From the NCBI GenBank assembly GCA_963975935.1, contig CAXBIQ010000021.1, positions 1-32,162 of the forward strand: a DNA stretch of 32,162 nt. The letters are read 5' to 3'. Both the position numbers and the translations under genes were made by a program. Shown here in pieces: positions 1 to 6,938 of this stretch (the stretch's first letter is position 1; each line of letters begins with the position of its first letter). The notes beneath the pieces are model-generated. The model saw nothing but the letters and a program-made list of their open reading frames with translations. It ran no database searches and was not told the DNA's origin. The stretch is from Planktosalinus sp963975935 (GTDB lineage: Bacteria > Bacteroidota > Bacteroidia > Flavobacteriales > Flavobacteriaceae).

Positions 1-56
1 TTTAGGGTTTAGGGTTTAGGGTTTAGGGTTTAGGGTTTAGGGTTTAGGGTTTAGGC
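1..56. repeat. Telomere-like TTTAGGG heptamer array
   Basis: Seven perfect TTTAGGG units are followed by one unit ending in C. The array starts at the window edge, so its full length is unknown. The motif equals the plant-type telomere repeat, but here it sits in bacterial intergenic DNA beside other heptamer arrays, which suggests simple-sequence expansion and not a chromosome end. A single TTTAGGGTTAG recurs at 31743-31753. Confidence 0.95.
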
Positions 57-83
57 AAAATTAAAAAAATTAAAAAAATTAAG

Positions 84-106
84 AACGGTCAACTCTAATC
101 AGGGAA
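84..106. repeat. 23-bp terminal inverted repeat, left copy
   Basis: The 23 bases here (beginning AACGGTCAACTC, ending TCAGGGAA) are the exact reverse complement of 32114-32136. Outside both copies lies A/T-rich DNA; inside them no further similarity is visible. The function is unknown. Confidence 0.9.
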
Positions 107-122
107 ATCTCTCTTTTCTCTT

Positions 123-432
123 TTGGAATTTGGTACTTGGAATTTGGTTAAATATTTGGTGCTTGTCTTAATACTTAATACTACCTTGAACATTAAACCT
201 TGAATCCCGCCGTAAAACTATACCACAGAGAGACACAGAGGAGACACAGAGATTCACAGAGAAATTCTTCATCTAACTTCCACCTTTGGAATTTGGAATT
301 TGGTGCTTGGATTTTGGTGCTTGGATTTTGGTGCTTGTCATTAGTCTTAAGCCATACGTCCTCTAGTCTTAAGTCTTAATACTTAATACTTTGTACTTAA
401 TACTTTGTACTTAATACTTTGTACTTAATACT
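123..432. repeat. Heptamer-word repeats (TTGGAAT/TTGGTGC, CTTAATA/TACTTTG)
   Basis: Positions 123-150 read as consecutive 7-mers starting TTGG. Positions 284-337 alternate TTGGAAT or TTGGATT with TTGGTGC. Positions 381-432 hold 3.7 copies of the 14-mer ACTTAATACTTTGT, which is two heptamers. The last copy runs into the stop codon (431-433) of the XRE gene, so the array abuts coding sequence directly. There is no gene in 1-430. Confidence 0.85.
218..277. repeat. CCACAGAG dispersed repeat, copy 1
   Basis: This is one of three copies in the same orientation (218-277, 2635-2694, 5486-5545). Each begins CTATACCACAGAGAG or GTTATACCACAGAGAG, continues with CACAGAG words about 10 bp apart, and ends with TTCTAA. 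It lies in intergenic DNA and has no coding potential. Confidence 0.85.
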
Positions 433-643
433 ATTTCGTCTTCACCAGCAATTCCCGGATATCGACATCCAGTACTTTGGAGATCGCAAAGAGCACATCC
501 AGTGGCGGCTGGGTATTGTTGTTGCAATAATTGGTAACCACCACATAACTCTTGTCAATCTGATCTGAAAGCCAGGTTTGGGTCCTGCCCTGCTCTTTTA
601 ATACTTCTTTGATCCTGTTTAATTCCAATCTCTTTTTAGCCAT
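431..643 (-). CDS. XRE-family helix-turn-helix transcriptional regulator
   Basis: This is a 70-residue protein consisting almost only of a Cro/C1-type helix-turn-helix domain (about residues 8-62). The pattern is RTQTWLSDQIDKS for the first helices, a recognition segment around VVVTNYCNNNTQPPLD, and the closing LFAISKVLDVDIRELL. Stand-alone proteins of this size are common DNA-binding repressors in Bacteroidota. It is divergent from the HEPN-like gene at 816, and the AT-rich gap between them holds a promoter and a dyad, so autoregulation and control of the neighbour are plausible inferences. No Shine-Dalgarno sequence is close to the ATG. A 14-bp tandem repeat reaches its stop codon. The family assignment is secure; the target is inferred. 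Confidence 0.9.
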   Translation of the reverse strand: MAKKRLELNRIKEVLKEQGRTQTWLSDQIDKSYVVVTNYCNNNTQPPLDVLFAISKVLDVDIRELLVKTK

Positions 644-721
644 TAGTCTGTGTTTTTTACCTGAATTGCCCCATCTCCTCCCGGGGATTTCTTGAATGTG
701 TTAAATTATAATATAAAAAAG

Positions 722-769
722 TATTGTAAAATATCATATTTTAATATATATTTGTATTATTATACAATA
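722..769. promoter_or_regulatory. Divergent promoter/operator region
   Basis: On the + strand TTG (724-726) is followed after 20 bases by TATATTTG (747-754), matching the Bacteroidota -33/-7 consensus for the gene at 816. The 7-mer TATTGTA (722-728) is mirrored by TACAATA (763-769), which gives a dyad around the -7 box that could bind the adjacent XRE regulator. The binding is inferred. Confidence 0.6.
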
Positions 770-815
770 TATATAATTATATACAACCCTGTAAAGAACT
801 CTTAAACAAGTTCCT

Positions 816-1778
816 ATGAAAACAAAAACCACCCCTAAAACCCCGGAAATAAAAAGGAATCAAAGCAGCAAACAAGGCTCCTTGCTTAAAACCAAAGATT
901 CTTTATTGAAAAAAATCATCGCTTACCTGCGATTGCACCATCACCTGAATGCTGCTTTTCTTATTAGTAAACAGACAGTCAGCACAGAACGTCAGCTTCA
1001 TTTTCCACCGATGAAAAAGGCTCCGGTGCGTCAATTTACCTATACGCTGTTCATCATCACCGAAAAGAGAACACCTCTCAACCCTGCAGAGTTGATGGAT
1101 GCGTTGTACAACCATACCCAAAAACAAGCCAAGGTGTATCTTATTTCTTTTACTGAAAAAGCTGTTAGAGACAAAATGACTTTTGGAAGTAACTTTTTAA
1201 AAAGTATTTTTAATAGTGTACGCTGTATTTTTAGTGTTAATTTGTGGTGGGAGCGTTATAAGTCTTATAAAGTGAACCATCACCCTATGGTCATTGACAG
1301 GATAAATGTTCATTGGGAAACGCGGTTTCAAAGGGCAAACTACCTCCACAACCTTACCGTTTATAATGAATCAGACCAGGATCCCGCAGCATATTTTGAA
1401 ATACTTCAAAAAGTTATCCAGCAAACCTGCCTGGGATTGATTTACGTTTTTTGGGAGTACAAGCCATCTTATACTGCCTTGCCTTACCTGCTGCATCTTT
1501 GCAGTCATTTTGCTGATTTTCCATCTCAAATATTTAACACACATACCTATGAAAACCACCATATTCTGCAACAACTTTGTCATGCAGACCATCTCATGAA
1601 ATTCAGGATTCACACATACCTGTCCTTAAAGCAAACCGATAAAGCTTGGCAAAAATGCAATGAATTCCTTAAAATGTCTGAAAGCCTTGCCGAGCAGCGA
1701 CTCCAATTTCTTGATATGGAAAGCCTTGAACACGTTCGCCGGGTGAAAACAAAAAGGCAATCCCTGCCGGTGCAATAA
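816..1778 (+). CDS. Putative nucleotidyltransferase-like/HEPN two-domain protein
   Basis: This 320-residue protein is not recognised with certainty. Residues 1-30 are basic and low in complexity. Residues about 70-150 resemble the degenerate nucleotidyltransferase-like half (a strand around FTYTLFIIT, then helices) found before HEPN domains in Bacteroidota. Residues about 170-300 are helical and follow the HEPN pattern: a helix with FEILQKVIQQTCLGLIYVFWEYKP, then LPYLLHLCSHFADFPSQIF, then a final helix around HADHLMKFRIH. The usual HEPN RNase motif RxxxxH is not clean, since HADHLMKFR lacks it, so catalysis is doubtful. HEPN proteins often act in toxin-antitoxin or defence modules. The adjacent divergent XRE gene fits a regulated accessory unit. 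The protein ends about 35 bp before an octamer repeat. The coding call is firm; the domain call is moderate and based on pattern only. Confidence 0.55.
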   Translation: MKTKTTPKTPEIKRNQSSKQGSLLKTKDSLLKKIIAYLRLHHHLNAAFLISKQTVSTERQLHFPPMKKAPVRQFTYTLFIITEKRTPLNPAELMDALYNHTQKQAKVYLISFTEKAVRDKMTFGSNFLKSIFNSVRCIFSVNLWWERYKSYKVNHHPMVIDRINVHWETRFQRANYLHNLTVYNESDQDPAAYFEILQKVIQQTCLGLIYVFWEYKPSYTALPYLLHLCSHFADFPSQIFNTHTYENHHILQQLCHADHLMKFRIHTYLSLKQTDKAWQKCNEFLKMSESLAEQRLQFLDMESLEHVRRVKTKRQSLPVQ

Positions 1779-1812
1779 AATTGTGGCCCGCAATTGCCTG
1801 ACTAATGATGGC

Positions 1813-1852
1813 TGATTTGCAGATTCGCAGATTTGCAAATTCGCTGATTTGC
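1813..1852. repeat. Octamer array (NGATTTGC-type)
   Basis: Five consecutive 8-mers: TGATTTGC, AGATTCGC, AGATTTGC, AAATTCGC, TGATTTGC. This is the same word family that fills the gaps at 24865-24972, 28067-28120, 29485-29715 and 30999-31178. Confidence 0.85.
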
Positions 1853-2061
1853 AATCCGGTCATCGGTCACCCGTCATCCGTCTGACTTCATTTCTTCGCC
1901 GGTTCGCTATCGCTCGTGTCTTTGTACTTAATACTATCCCCCTCCACCTGCCTTTACCATGCCTTTATCATGGCTTAACCATGCTTTACATGTAGCCTTT
2001 TTGTTGCATTCGCATTGAGGAAACGTTGCCTTCGCGTTGCCTTTTACCCCCTCGAACCATA

Positions 2062-2149
2062 CATTAACCCACCACGAACATCGCATTAACCCACCACGAA
2101 CATCGCATTAACCCACCATGAACATCGCATTACCCCGACTTGAACATTG
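2062..2149. repeat. Four-copy 22-bp tandem repeat
   Basis: Units are at 2062-2083, 2084-2105, 2106-2127 and 2128-2149. The first two are identical (CATTAACCCACC then ACGAACATCG), the third has one change, and the fourth is diverged. It lies in noncoding DNA. No function can be assigned. Confidence 0.9.
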
Positions 2150-2441
2150 CATTATTACGGTATTTTTTTGGTTATTTTGTGGTGGAAAGCTAATGAAATT
2201 TTTAAATGTATTTACACGTTTGCCGGGCTGCACCCACCTTCGCTGAAGCTACGGTGGACACAGCTCGCAAAGACTCCATGCTCAATACTATTTTGTTATA
2301 GTCGGGACCCGTTAAAGCAAGAACGCTATGAACCGGGGGTCATTGCGATTCGCCGCTTCGTCATACGCTGTCGCAGAAGCTATAGCGTAGGCGCCCTGAA
2401 GCTTTGAAGCGACGAAGCGGTTGATAGTAGGATGAAGCAGG

Positions 2442-2564
2442 GATAAAGCTATGCTGCGTCGTTATTCCCTCGAGTTTAAGTCGTACTTACCCCGCTTTTA
2501 GGGACTTTTCTCGAGTTAGTTACGACTCAGTGATGACTTAGTTACGATTTAGCATAGCTTTATC
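2442..2564. repeat. MITE-like element with 14-bp terminal inverted repeats
   Basis: GATAAAGCTATGCT at 2442-2455 is the exact reverse complement of 2551-2564. The 95-bp interior holds two related CTCGAGTT stretches (from about 2470 and 2511) and no open frame. A clear target-site duplication is not visible, so a miniature transposable element is only one reading; a large hairpin is another. Confidence 0.5.
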
Positions 2565-2634
2565 TATGTAGTATCTATGCTCCATCTGACACTATGACCC
2601 GTCCTTGACCCGTCCCTTAAATTTATGTCCGAAA

Positions 2635-2694
2635 GCTATACCACAGAGAGCCACAGAGAAGACACAGAGGCACACAGAGAAATACTCCTTCTAA
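2635..2694. repeat. CCACAGAG dispersed repeat, copy 2
   Basis: Same family and orientation as 218-277 and 5486-5545. It is closest to copy 3: CCACAGAGAGCCACAGAG is shared exactly. Confidence 0.85.
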
Positions 2695-3203
2695 GGTAAA
2701 CTTTGTCCTACGTCGTACGTCCTGAAGTCTTACGTCAACTGAGCCAACCTTCAGTAAACTTTCCGCCTTGCTCCCACATCCAAAAACAGCGGCACATCGA
2801 CTTATTCGCAGGAACTGGAGGTTTTATTGACCTCTTTTTTTTTACTCTTTTCTACAAATCTAAAAACCCGCTTATACCTAGTGTTTTAAGGGTTCACCGT
2901 ACCACCGCTTCAACTGTTGATAAAGCCACTAAATAAAACATAAAAACTTGTATATCAATCTATTAAATGTTTATTTTAACAAAACATCATGAACGCCTGA
3001 TTGCTAGTATGTTGAAAACTTTGTTGACAACGTTTCCAAAAATCCCTTTCAAAATCAATTGTGATTTATCAATTTTACAATTCCCAACCATGAATATAAT
3101 TTATTACATACTTCACAATAGTATGCTATGTGAAATATGACTTTATTAATCATTTAATACAATGCCTGTGAATTGAAGTAAATCAAACAGCAGGGGGATT
3201 GAT

Positions 3204-3278
3204 TTGGCAAAGACGGAATCCAAACGCAACTACAAGGTAGTTCGCCCCACAGCAAATAAAAAAGCAGCCGTCACTTAA
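3204..3278 (+). CDS. Possible 24-residue lysine-rich peptide upstream of the HU gene
   Basis: A short frame opens with TTG at 3204, seven bases after an AGGGGG run that would be a good ribosome-binding site, and ends with TAA at 3276-3278, 13 bases before the HU-family ATG. The peptide is basic (starts MAKTESKRNYKVV, ends NKKAAVT). It could be a leader peptide, a small protein cotranscribed with the HU gene, or the tail of a decayed gene, since no stop interrupts the frame back to 3177. Evidence is limited to the ribosome-binding site and the amino-acid bias. Confidence 0.3.
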   Translation: MAKTESKRNYKVVRPTANKKAAVT

Positions 3279-3291
3279 ATTTTATTACAAA

Positions 3292-3675
3292 ATGAATAAG
3301 TTAATTATCAAATCGAGGAAGAACCCTCAGGACATGCTAGCGCCTGAGAAGTTCTATGTCCAAACGAAAAAGGACGGCCTCACAGATCTCGAAAGACTGG
3401 CATATTTGATCTCTAACCAATCCACCGTTCGGGAACCGGATTGTCTGGCCGTATTGAGTGCTTTAGTACACAATATGATGGACGAGATGGCGCAGGGCCG
3501 CGTGGTGCAGTTAGGTATTCTCGGGAACTTCCAGGTAGGAGTAAAATCTGAAGGAAGTGAAACCCTTGAAGAAGTGAACCTTTCTAATGTGAAGAGTGCT
3601 CACATTAATTACCGGCCCGGCAGAAGGGTGAAGGATGCGCTTAAAGTGATGAAGTTTAAATTGATAGAAGGCTAG
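3292..3675 (+). CDS. HU/HIG-type DNA-binding protein
   Basis: A 127-residue protein of the HU-like, Bacteroidota-specific type (HU-HIG domain). It opens with a KSRKNPQDMLAPEKFYVQ segment, followed by helices (DLERLAYLISNQSTVREPDCLAVLSALVHNMM, in two parts), the turn GRVVQLGILGNFQVGVKSEG that forms the beta arm, and the C-terminal INYRPGRRVKDALKVMKF. Such proteins bind and bend DNA without strong sequence preference. It is followed at once by a strong terminator and by phased A/T repeats that could be intrinsically bent DNA. It reads as a single-gene unit, possibly with the tiny frame at 3204. The family call is secure; its target is not known. Confidence 0.9.
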   Translation: MNKLIIKSRKNPQDMLAPEKFYVQTKKDGLTDLERLAYLISNQSTVREPDCLAVLSALVHNMMDEMAQGRVVQLGILGNFQVGVKSEGSETLEEVNLSNVKSAHINYRPGRRVKDALKVMKFKLIEG

Positions 3676-3713
3676 ACACTTGCTATTATTTAAGCTTCTC
3701 ATTTGTAGGTTCC
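3670..3713. repeat. Duplicated segment at the HU stop codon, copy 1
   Basis: This stretch begins GGCTAGACACTTGCT at the HU stop codon and ends CATTTGTAGGTTCC inside the terminator stem. It is repeated at 4002-4048 with identical first 15 bases and one change in the last 14. The bases upstream of the two copies are unrelated, so the duplicated piece starts at the stop codon itself. Confidence 0.75.
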
Positions 3714-3742
3714 GTTTTTAAGTAAACGGAACCTATTTTTTT
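3707..3742 (+). terminator. Rho-independent terminator of the HU gene
   Basis: An 11-bp perfect stem (3707-3717 AGGTTCCGTTT with 3724-3734) with a 6-base loop, then a run of T. It lies 31 bp after the HU stop codon. Confidence 0.9.
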
Positions 3743-3776
3743 ACCCCCATTTTCTCTTCCAAAGACCAAAAAATGC

Positions 3777-3881
3777 CCTATTCTTTCTCAAAAAACACCA
3801 AGACTTTTTCCAAAAACAAACCGTCTTTTTTAAAAAACACTAAGTGTTTTCATGAAAACTCCCTATTGTTTTAAAAAGCAC
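3777..3881. repeat. Five degenerate 21-bp units, each a T-tract followed by an A-tract
   Basis: Units are at 3777, 3798, 3819, 3840 and 3861. Each carries 4-6 T (some with C) followed within 0-4 bases by 4-6 A, ending AAACA or similar. The spacing equals two helical turns, as expected for bent DNA or for protein sites on one face of the helix. Confidence 0.7.
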
Positions 3882-4001
3882 CGGATAGCTTTACTGTTGA
3901 GCATCAAAAAAGAAATTTCATGAAAGATATGTAAGAAAAGTATGTGGGAAATTTTATATTTTCTCGATTAACTGCATAAAAAAAGCTCAAAAAATACTGG
4001 C

Positions 4002-4048
4002 GGCTAGACACTTGCTTTCTTTTTTGAGCTGTCCCATTTATAGGTTCC
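4002..4048. repeat. Duplicated segment at the HU stop codon, copy 2
   Basis: Second copy of 3670-3713, with GGCTAGACACTTGCT identical and CATTTATAGGTTCC differing at one base. Here the second stem arm of the terminator is missing. Confidence 0.75.
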
Positions 4049-4234
4049 AGACCGATAATGGATTTTTATGTACTCAAATATAAGGCTTAGTTTAAAATTT
4101 TAAACAAAAAATATATATAAATAATAAAATTTTTATACTTTTCACGAGAGCACAATAAGTTGATTTACAGTATTTTAAATTTTATCAACACTAATTTGTT
4201 AATCTCGCCGGCGGAAAATGGAAAATTTTAACAT

Positions 4235-4345
4235 CATAAAAAAGCACAAACGCATATAAACGAATAAAAACGATTACAAACGATTTAAACAAACGTATAT
4301 AAACAAATCAATAAAATAAAAAATTCCTACAAACGAAATCAAAGG
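4235..4345. repeat. AAACGA iteron-like stretch
   Basis: At least eight AAACG or AAACAA words lie mostly 10-13 bases apart (for example ATAAACGAATA, AAAACGATTAC, AAACGATTTAAAC, AAACGTATATAAAC). It could be a binding array or bent DNA. No replication gene is adjacent. Confidence 0.5.
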
Positions 4346-4564
4346 TGTGCATTTCGTCGATTGATGATTTCAAAACGTGGGTTTTTGATTTAGGCACTAC
4401 TTCGCTATTCAGTATTCTGCGGTTCGATATTCAAACTATCTTACGTCCTAAGTCGTGCAGTCCTACGTCAAAAAACACTGCTCATTGACAACCCTCTCCG
4501 GATTCCCAACATCTGTTGATTACCCGCTAAGGTTTTAAGGTTCACTTTTAATCCTTAAATTTTG

Positions 4565-4572
4565 TATATTTG
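4565..4572 (+). promoter_or_regulatory. -7 promoter box for the vapBC-type operon
   Basis: TATATTTG matches the Bacteroidota TAnnTTTG box and lies 20 bases before the antitoxin ATG. No clear -33 TTTG is seen. Confidence 0.55.
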
Positions 4573-4592
4573 AAATAACACACTTATAAAAA

Positions 4593-5018
4593 ATGGACAC
4601 AACTGCTATACGCAAAAAACTACACCGGCTGATTGAGGATGCGGCAGATGAAAAGCTTGTTGCTCTTTTAGAGGCGTTTAGTGCTGTTGAAACAGGGCAA
4701 ATGCCCTGGTGGAAAGATCCGGAAACCATAAAAGAACCGGATGACAGATTAAAAAGCTATGTTGCCGAGCAAGGCCCCACTTATACACTTTCAAATATGA
4801 TTCTTGATAAATATTTTGGCTATTTAAAAAACCTTGACACAAAGGCTAAAAAAAGTTTAATTCAAAGGCTCACCCAGTCACTTGAAAATAAGTCCTCAAA
4901 GGCATTTGACTTGAATTCCCTTTTTGGGGCCTGGGAAGATGAGCAAAGCTCAGACGAGATCATTGCTATTATAAAAAATGCCCGGGTAAATAATACCACA
5001 CTTGAAAGTTTTGAATGA
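4593..5018 (+). CDS. Antitoxin of a VapC-type module
   Basis: A 141-residue protein upstream of, and overlapping by four bases (ATGA), a PIN-domain toxin gene. This order and coupling are typical of toxin-antitoxin operons. The C-terminal part LFGAWEDEQSSDEIIAIIKN (residues about 108-127) matches the toxin-wrapping tail found in Bacteroidota VapB-like antitoxins. The N-terminal RKKLHRLIEDAADEKLVALL is the helical start common to the same family. No classical AbrB or ribbon-helix-helix motif stands out, so the DNA-binding part is unclear. It probably represses its own promoter together with the toxin. Confidence 0.8.
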   Translation: MDTTAIRKKLHRLIEDAADEKLVALLEAFSAVETGQMPWWKDPETIKEPDDRLKSYVAEQGPTYTLSNMILDKYFGYLKNLDTKAKKSLIQRLTQSLENKSSKAFDLNSLFGAWEDEQSSDEIIAIIKNARVNNTTLESFE

Positions 5019-5413
5019 ATTATTTATTAGACACTAATATCTGTATCCATTTTTTCAGAGGAAAGTTTAATCTCATTGATACATTTCAACAAGTTAAACT
5101 TGAAAATTGTGCTATATCTGAAATTACGCTTGCAGAGCTTATGTTTGGAGCAGAAAACAGCTCAAATCCTCCAAAAAACCGAGCTATTGTTAATCAGTTC
5201 GCTACACAGGTTAAGATACTTCCAATCTTTAATGCTATAGATTTTTATGCAAAAGAAAAGGTTCGTTTACGCAAAAAAGGTGAAATGATTAGCGATTTTG
5301 ATTTATTGATTGGAACTACTGCCGTTTCAAACGGTTTGATTATGATCACAGAAAACAGTAAGGAATTTAAGAGAATTACTGCTATTCAACTTGAGAATTG
5401 GATAAAGAGGTAA
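5015..5413 (+). CDS. vapC: VapC-type PIN-domain ribonuclease toxin
   Basis: A 132-residue PIN-domain protein. The acidic residues expected to hold Mg2+ are present: D6 in LLDTNICI, E41 in ITLAELMFGAE, and D94 and D96 in MISDFDLLIG; the last position reads ITENSKEF (E113, N114). VapC toxins cut RNA, often tRNA or rRNA, when freed from the antitoxin. Translation is coupled to the antitoxin by an ATGA overlap. The length is normal and the active site looks intact. Confidence 0.92.
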   Translation: MNYLLDTNICIHFFRGKFNLIDTFQQVKLENCAISEITLAELMFGAENSSNPPKNRAIVNQFATQVKILPIFNAIDFYAKEKVRLRKKGEMISDFDLLIGTTAVSNGLIMITENSKEFKRITAIQLENWIKR

Positions 5414-5444
5414 TTCAAAGGTCAACCCTATTTAGGACGCTACA

Positions 5445-5615
5445 CACTCCTCACATTTCACCACTCACCTCTAACCTCTCAAAGGTTATACCACAGAGAG
5501 CCACAGAGAAGACACAGAGGTACACAGGGAAATTCTCCTTCTAACTTCGTAGTTATAACTTTGAAATTTTTTGTGTCAAGTCTATCGTCTCATGTCTAAC
5601 ATCTCATGTCTCATC
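5445..5615. repeat. Heptamer stretches and CCACAGAG repeat copy 3
   Basis: 5445-5479 reads as five 7-mers (CACTCCT, CACATTT, CACCACT, CACCTCT, AACCTCT). 5486-5545 is the third CCACAGAG repeat. About 5579-5613 reads as GTCTATC, GTCTCAT, GTCTAAC, ATCTCAT, GTCTCAT and runs to the stop codon of pglD. Confidence 0.8.
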
Positions 5616-6207
5616 ACACCTCCCTTCCCGGATTCCCCACCACAGTCACCCCATCAGGAACGTCCTTGATGATAACAGCACCGGCACCGATGGTACACCA
5701 CTTCCCTATGGTGATTCCCGGAATGACACAGGCTCCAATCCCGATATGGGAGCCCTCTCCTACCGTAACTTCTCCTGCCAAAGCGGCATTGGGTGAAATG
5801 TGTACATAATTGCCCAGCACACAATCGTGCTCTACCACGGCACCCGTATTGATAATACAGTGTTTCCCCACACGGCTGTCGGCATTGACCACAGCATTGG
5901 GCATCACCACCGTGCCTTCTTCCATGATGGATGTCAACGCAATGACTGCTGTGGGATGGATTATTGCCGGTGTAATATTGGATGGGTAGGTTGCAGCGAG
6001 TTGTTTGCGGGTTTTGTTGTTCCCCACGGCAATAAGCATAGGGGTAGTATCCATCTCTTCCGGAGCGTGAACGGGATAGTTTAATAACGATGTAATCGAA
6101 CGGTCATCATCCAGCAACAACCCCACCTCATATCCTGCCGATTCCACCACACTAATAACAGACTTAGCATGCCCGCTGGCGCCGTATATATTTATTTTTT
6201 TATCCAT
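5614..6207 (-). CDS. pglD: PglD-like sugar O/N-acyltransferase
   Basis: A 197-residue protein of the NeuD/PglD family. It has an N-terminal Rossmann-like part (INIYGASGHAKSV, residues 5-17, and the LLLDDD turn) followed by left-handed beta-helix hexapeptide repeats. The catalytic base is probably H127 in VVEHDC, next to E126. PglD acetylates the 4-amino group of a UDP-4-amino sugar. The start at 6207 is chosen because it follows the preceding stop (TGA, 6211-6209) by one base and has GGGAATT before it; a longer reading would run 21 residues into the pglC gene. It is the last gene of the polysaccharide run, coupled to the phosphoglycosyl transferase. The aminotransferase that should supply its substrate is not in the window. 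Confidence 0.9.
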   Translation of the reverse strand: MDKKINIYGASGHAKSVISVVESAGYEVGLLLDDDRSITSLLNYPVHAPEEMDTTPMLIAVGNNKTRKQLAATYPSNITPAIIHPTAVIALTSIMEEGTVVMPNAVVNADSRVGKHCIINTGAVVEHDCVLGNYVHISPNAALAGEVTVGEGSHIGIGACVIPGITIGKWCTIGAGAVIIKDVPDGVTVVGNPGREV

Positions 6208-6208
6208 A

Positions 6209-6811
6209 TCAATTCCCTTTAAACCGTTCTGTGGTAGCCTGTCCCTCGGTATTGATGCCCTCAGAAACAAATACTTTTTTCAAGGTTAAAAATAAGATTT
6301 TTAAATCTAAGGTAAAACTTTGATGGTTGACATACCACACATCCAATGCAAATTTCTGTTGCCAGCTGATAGCGTTACGCCCATTCACCTGCGCCCATCC
6401 GGTAATCCCGGGCTTGACATCGTGGCGTTTGCGCTGCTCATCATTGTACAGCGGCAGATACTCCGGCAACAAAGGCCGCGGACCTACAAAACTCATATCG
6501 CCTTTTACTACGTTTAATAATTGCGGCAGTTCGTCCAGAGAGGTTTTGCGCACAAACTTCCCCACGGCGGTCAGGCGTTTCGCATCGGGCAACAGGTTTC
6601 CCTGCGCGTCCCGGGCATCGGTCATGGTTTTAAACTTGACAATGTTGAAAATACGTCCGTATTTCCCGGGGCGTGACTGTATAAAGAAGGGTTTGCCGTT
6701 GTTGGCAAAGGTGAGGGCAAGCGTAATAAGCACGAACACAGGACTCAGCAACAGCAAGGCAATGGCTGCGCACAGGTGGTCGAGGAAGGGTTTTATGATT
6801 GACTGGTACAT
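6209..6811 (-). CDS. pglC: Initiating phosphoglycosyl transferase (PglC/WcaJ-type sugar transferase)
   Basis: A 200-residue bacterial sugar transferase of the short, monotopic PglC class. One hydrophobic re-entrant segment (residues about 8-35) is followed by the catalytic part with FFIQSRPGK, FKTMTDARD, the D93-E94 dyad in KTSLDELPQLLNV and FVGPRPLLPEYLPLY. It moves a phosphosugar from UDP-sugar to undecaprenyl phosphate at the inner membrane and so starts each repeat unit. It is one base upstream of pglD. All core motifs are present. The DNA before its start codon holds GTCATTGCGAGC-type repeats, so it may depend on read-through from the upstream genes or on a promoter in the repeats. Confidence 0.95.
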   Translation of the reverse strand: MYQSIIKPFLDHLCAAIALLLLSPVFVLITLALTFANNGKPFFIQSRPGKYGRIFNIVKFKTMTDARDAQGNLLPDAKRLTAVGKFVRKTSLDELPQLLNVVKGDMSFVGPRPLLPEYLPLYNDEQRKRHDVKPGITGWAQVNGRNAISWQQKFALDVWYVNHQSFTLDLKILFLTLKKVFVSEGINTEGQATTERFKGN

Positions 6812-6938
6812 GGTAGGTTCAAAGGTAGTACTTTTTGAGAAAGTTAGGGACTGATGGGGTGGGATTGCTTCGCAGCCGTTGCCAAAGGCAACGCTGCTCG
6901 CAATGACTCCCTTTTCAATGTGGTTTCGGCTTGCCGGA

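Larger units (their letters stand above)
1779..3203. other. Repeat-rich intergenic region, no supported gene
   Basis: About 1.4 kb without a credible gene. It contains an octamer array (1813-1852), a heptamer stretch of CGGTCAT/CCGTCAT type (1859-1888), a 22-bp tandem repeat (2062-2149), a partial GTTAAAGCA...GTCATTGCGA element (2315-2420), a possible MITE (2442-2564), a CCACAGAG repeat (2635-2694), a TACGTC heptamer stretch (2708-2737), and AT-rich DNA up to the HU gene. Open frames at 2147-2407 and 2703-2936 are built from these repeats. Confidence 0.7.
3743..4564. other. Intergenic region with phased A/T tracts
   Basis: No gene is supported. It contains five 21-bp units (3777-3881), the second copy of the HU-tail segment (4002-4048), an AAACGA-rich stretch (4235-4345) and a TACGTC heptamer stretch (4440-4470). 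Confidence 0.7.

Noticed and set aside
2147..2407. 86-residue open frame
   Set aside because: It is composed of dispersed palindromic repeat sequence and has no protein-like pattern.
2703..2936. 77-residue open frame
   Set aside because: It begins in a TACGTC heptamer stretch and shows no family features.
218..5545. CCACAGAG repeats as a CRISPR array
   Set aside because: The three copies are kilobases apart, carry no regular spacers, and no cas genes are present.
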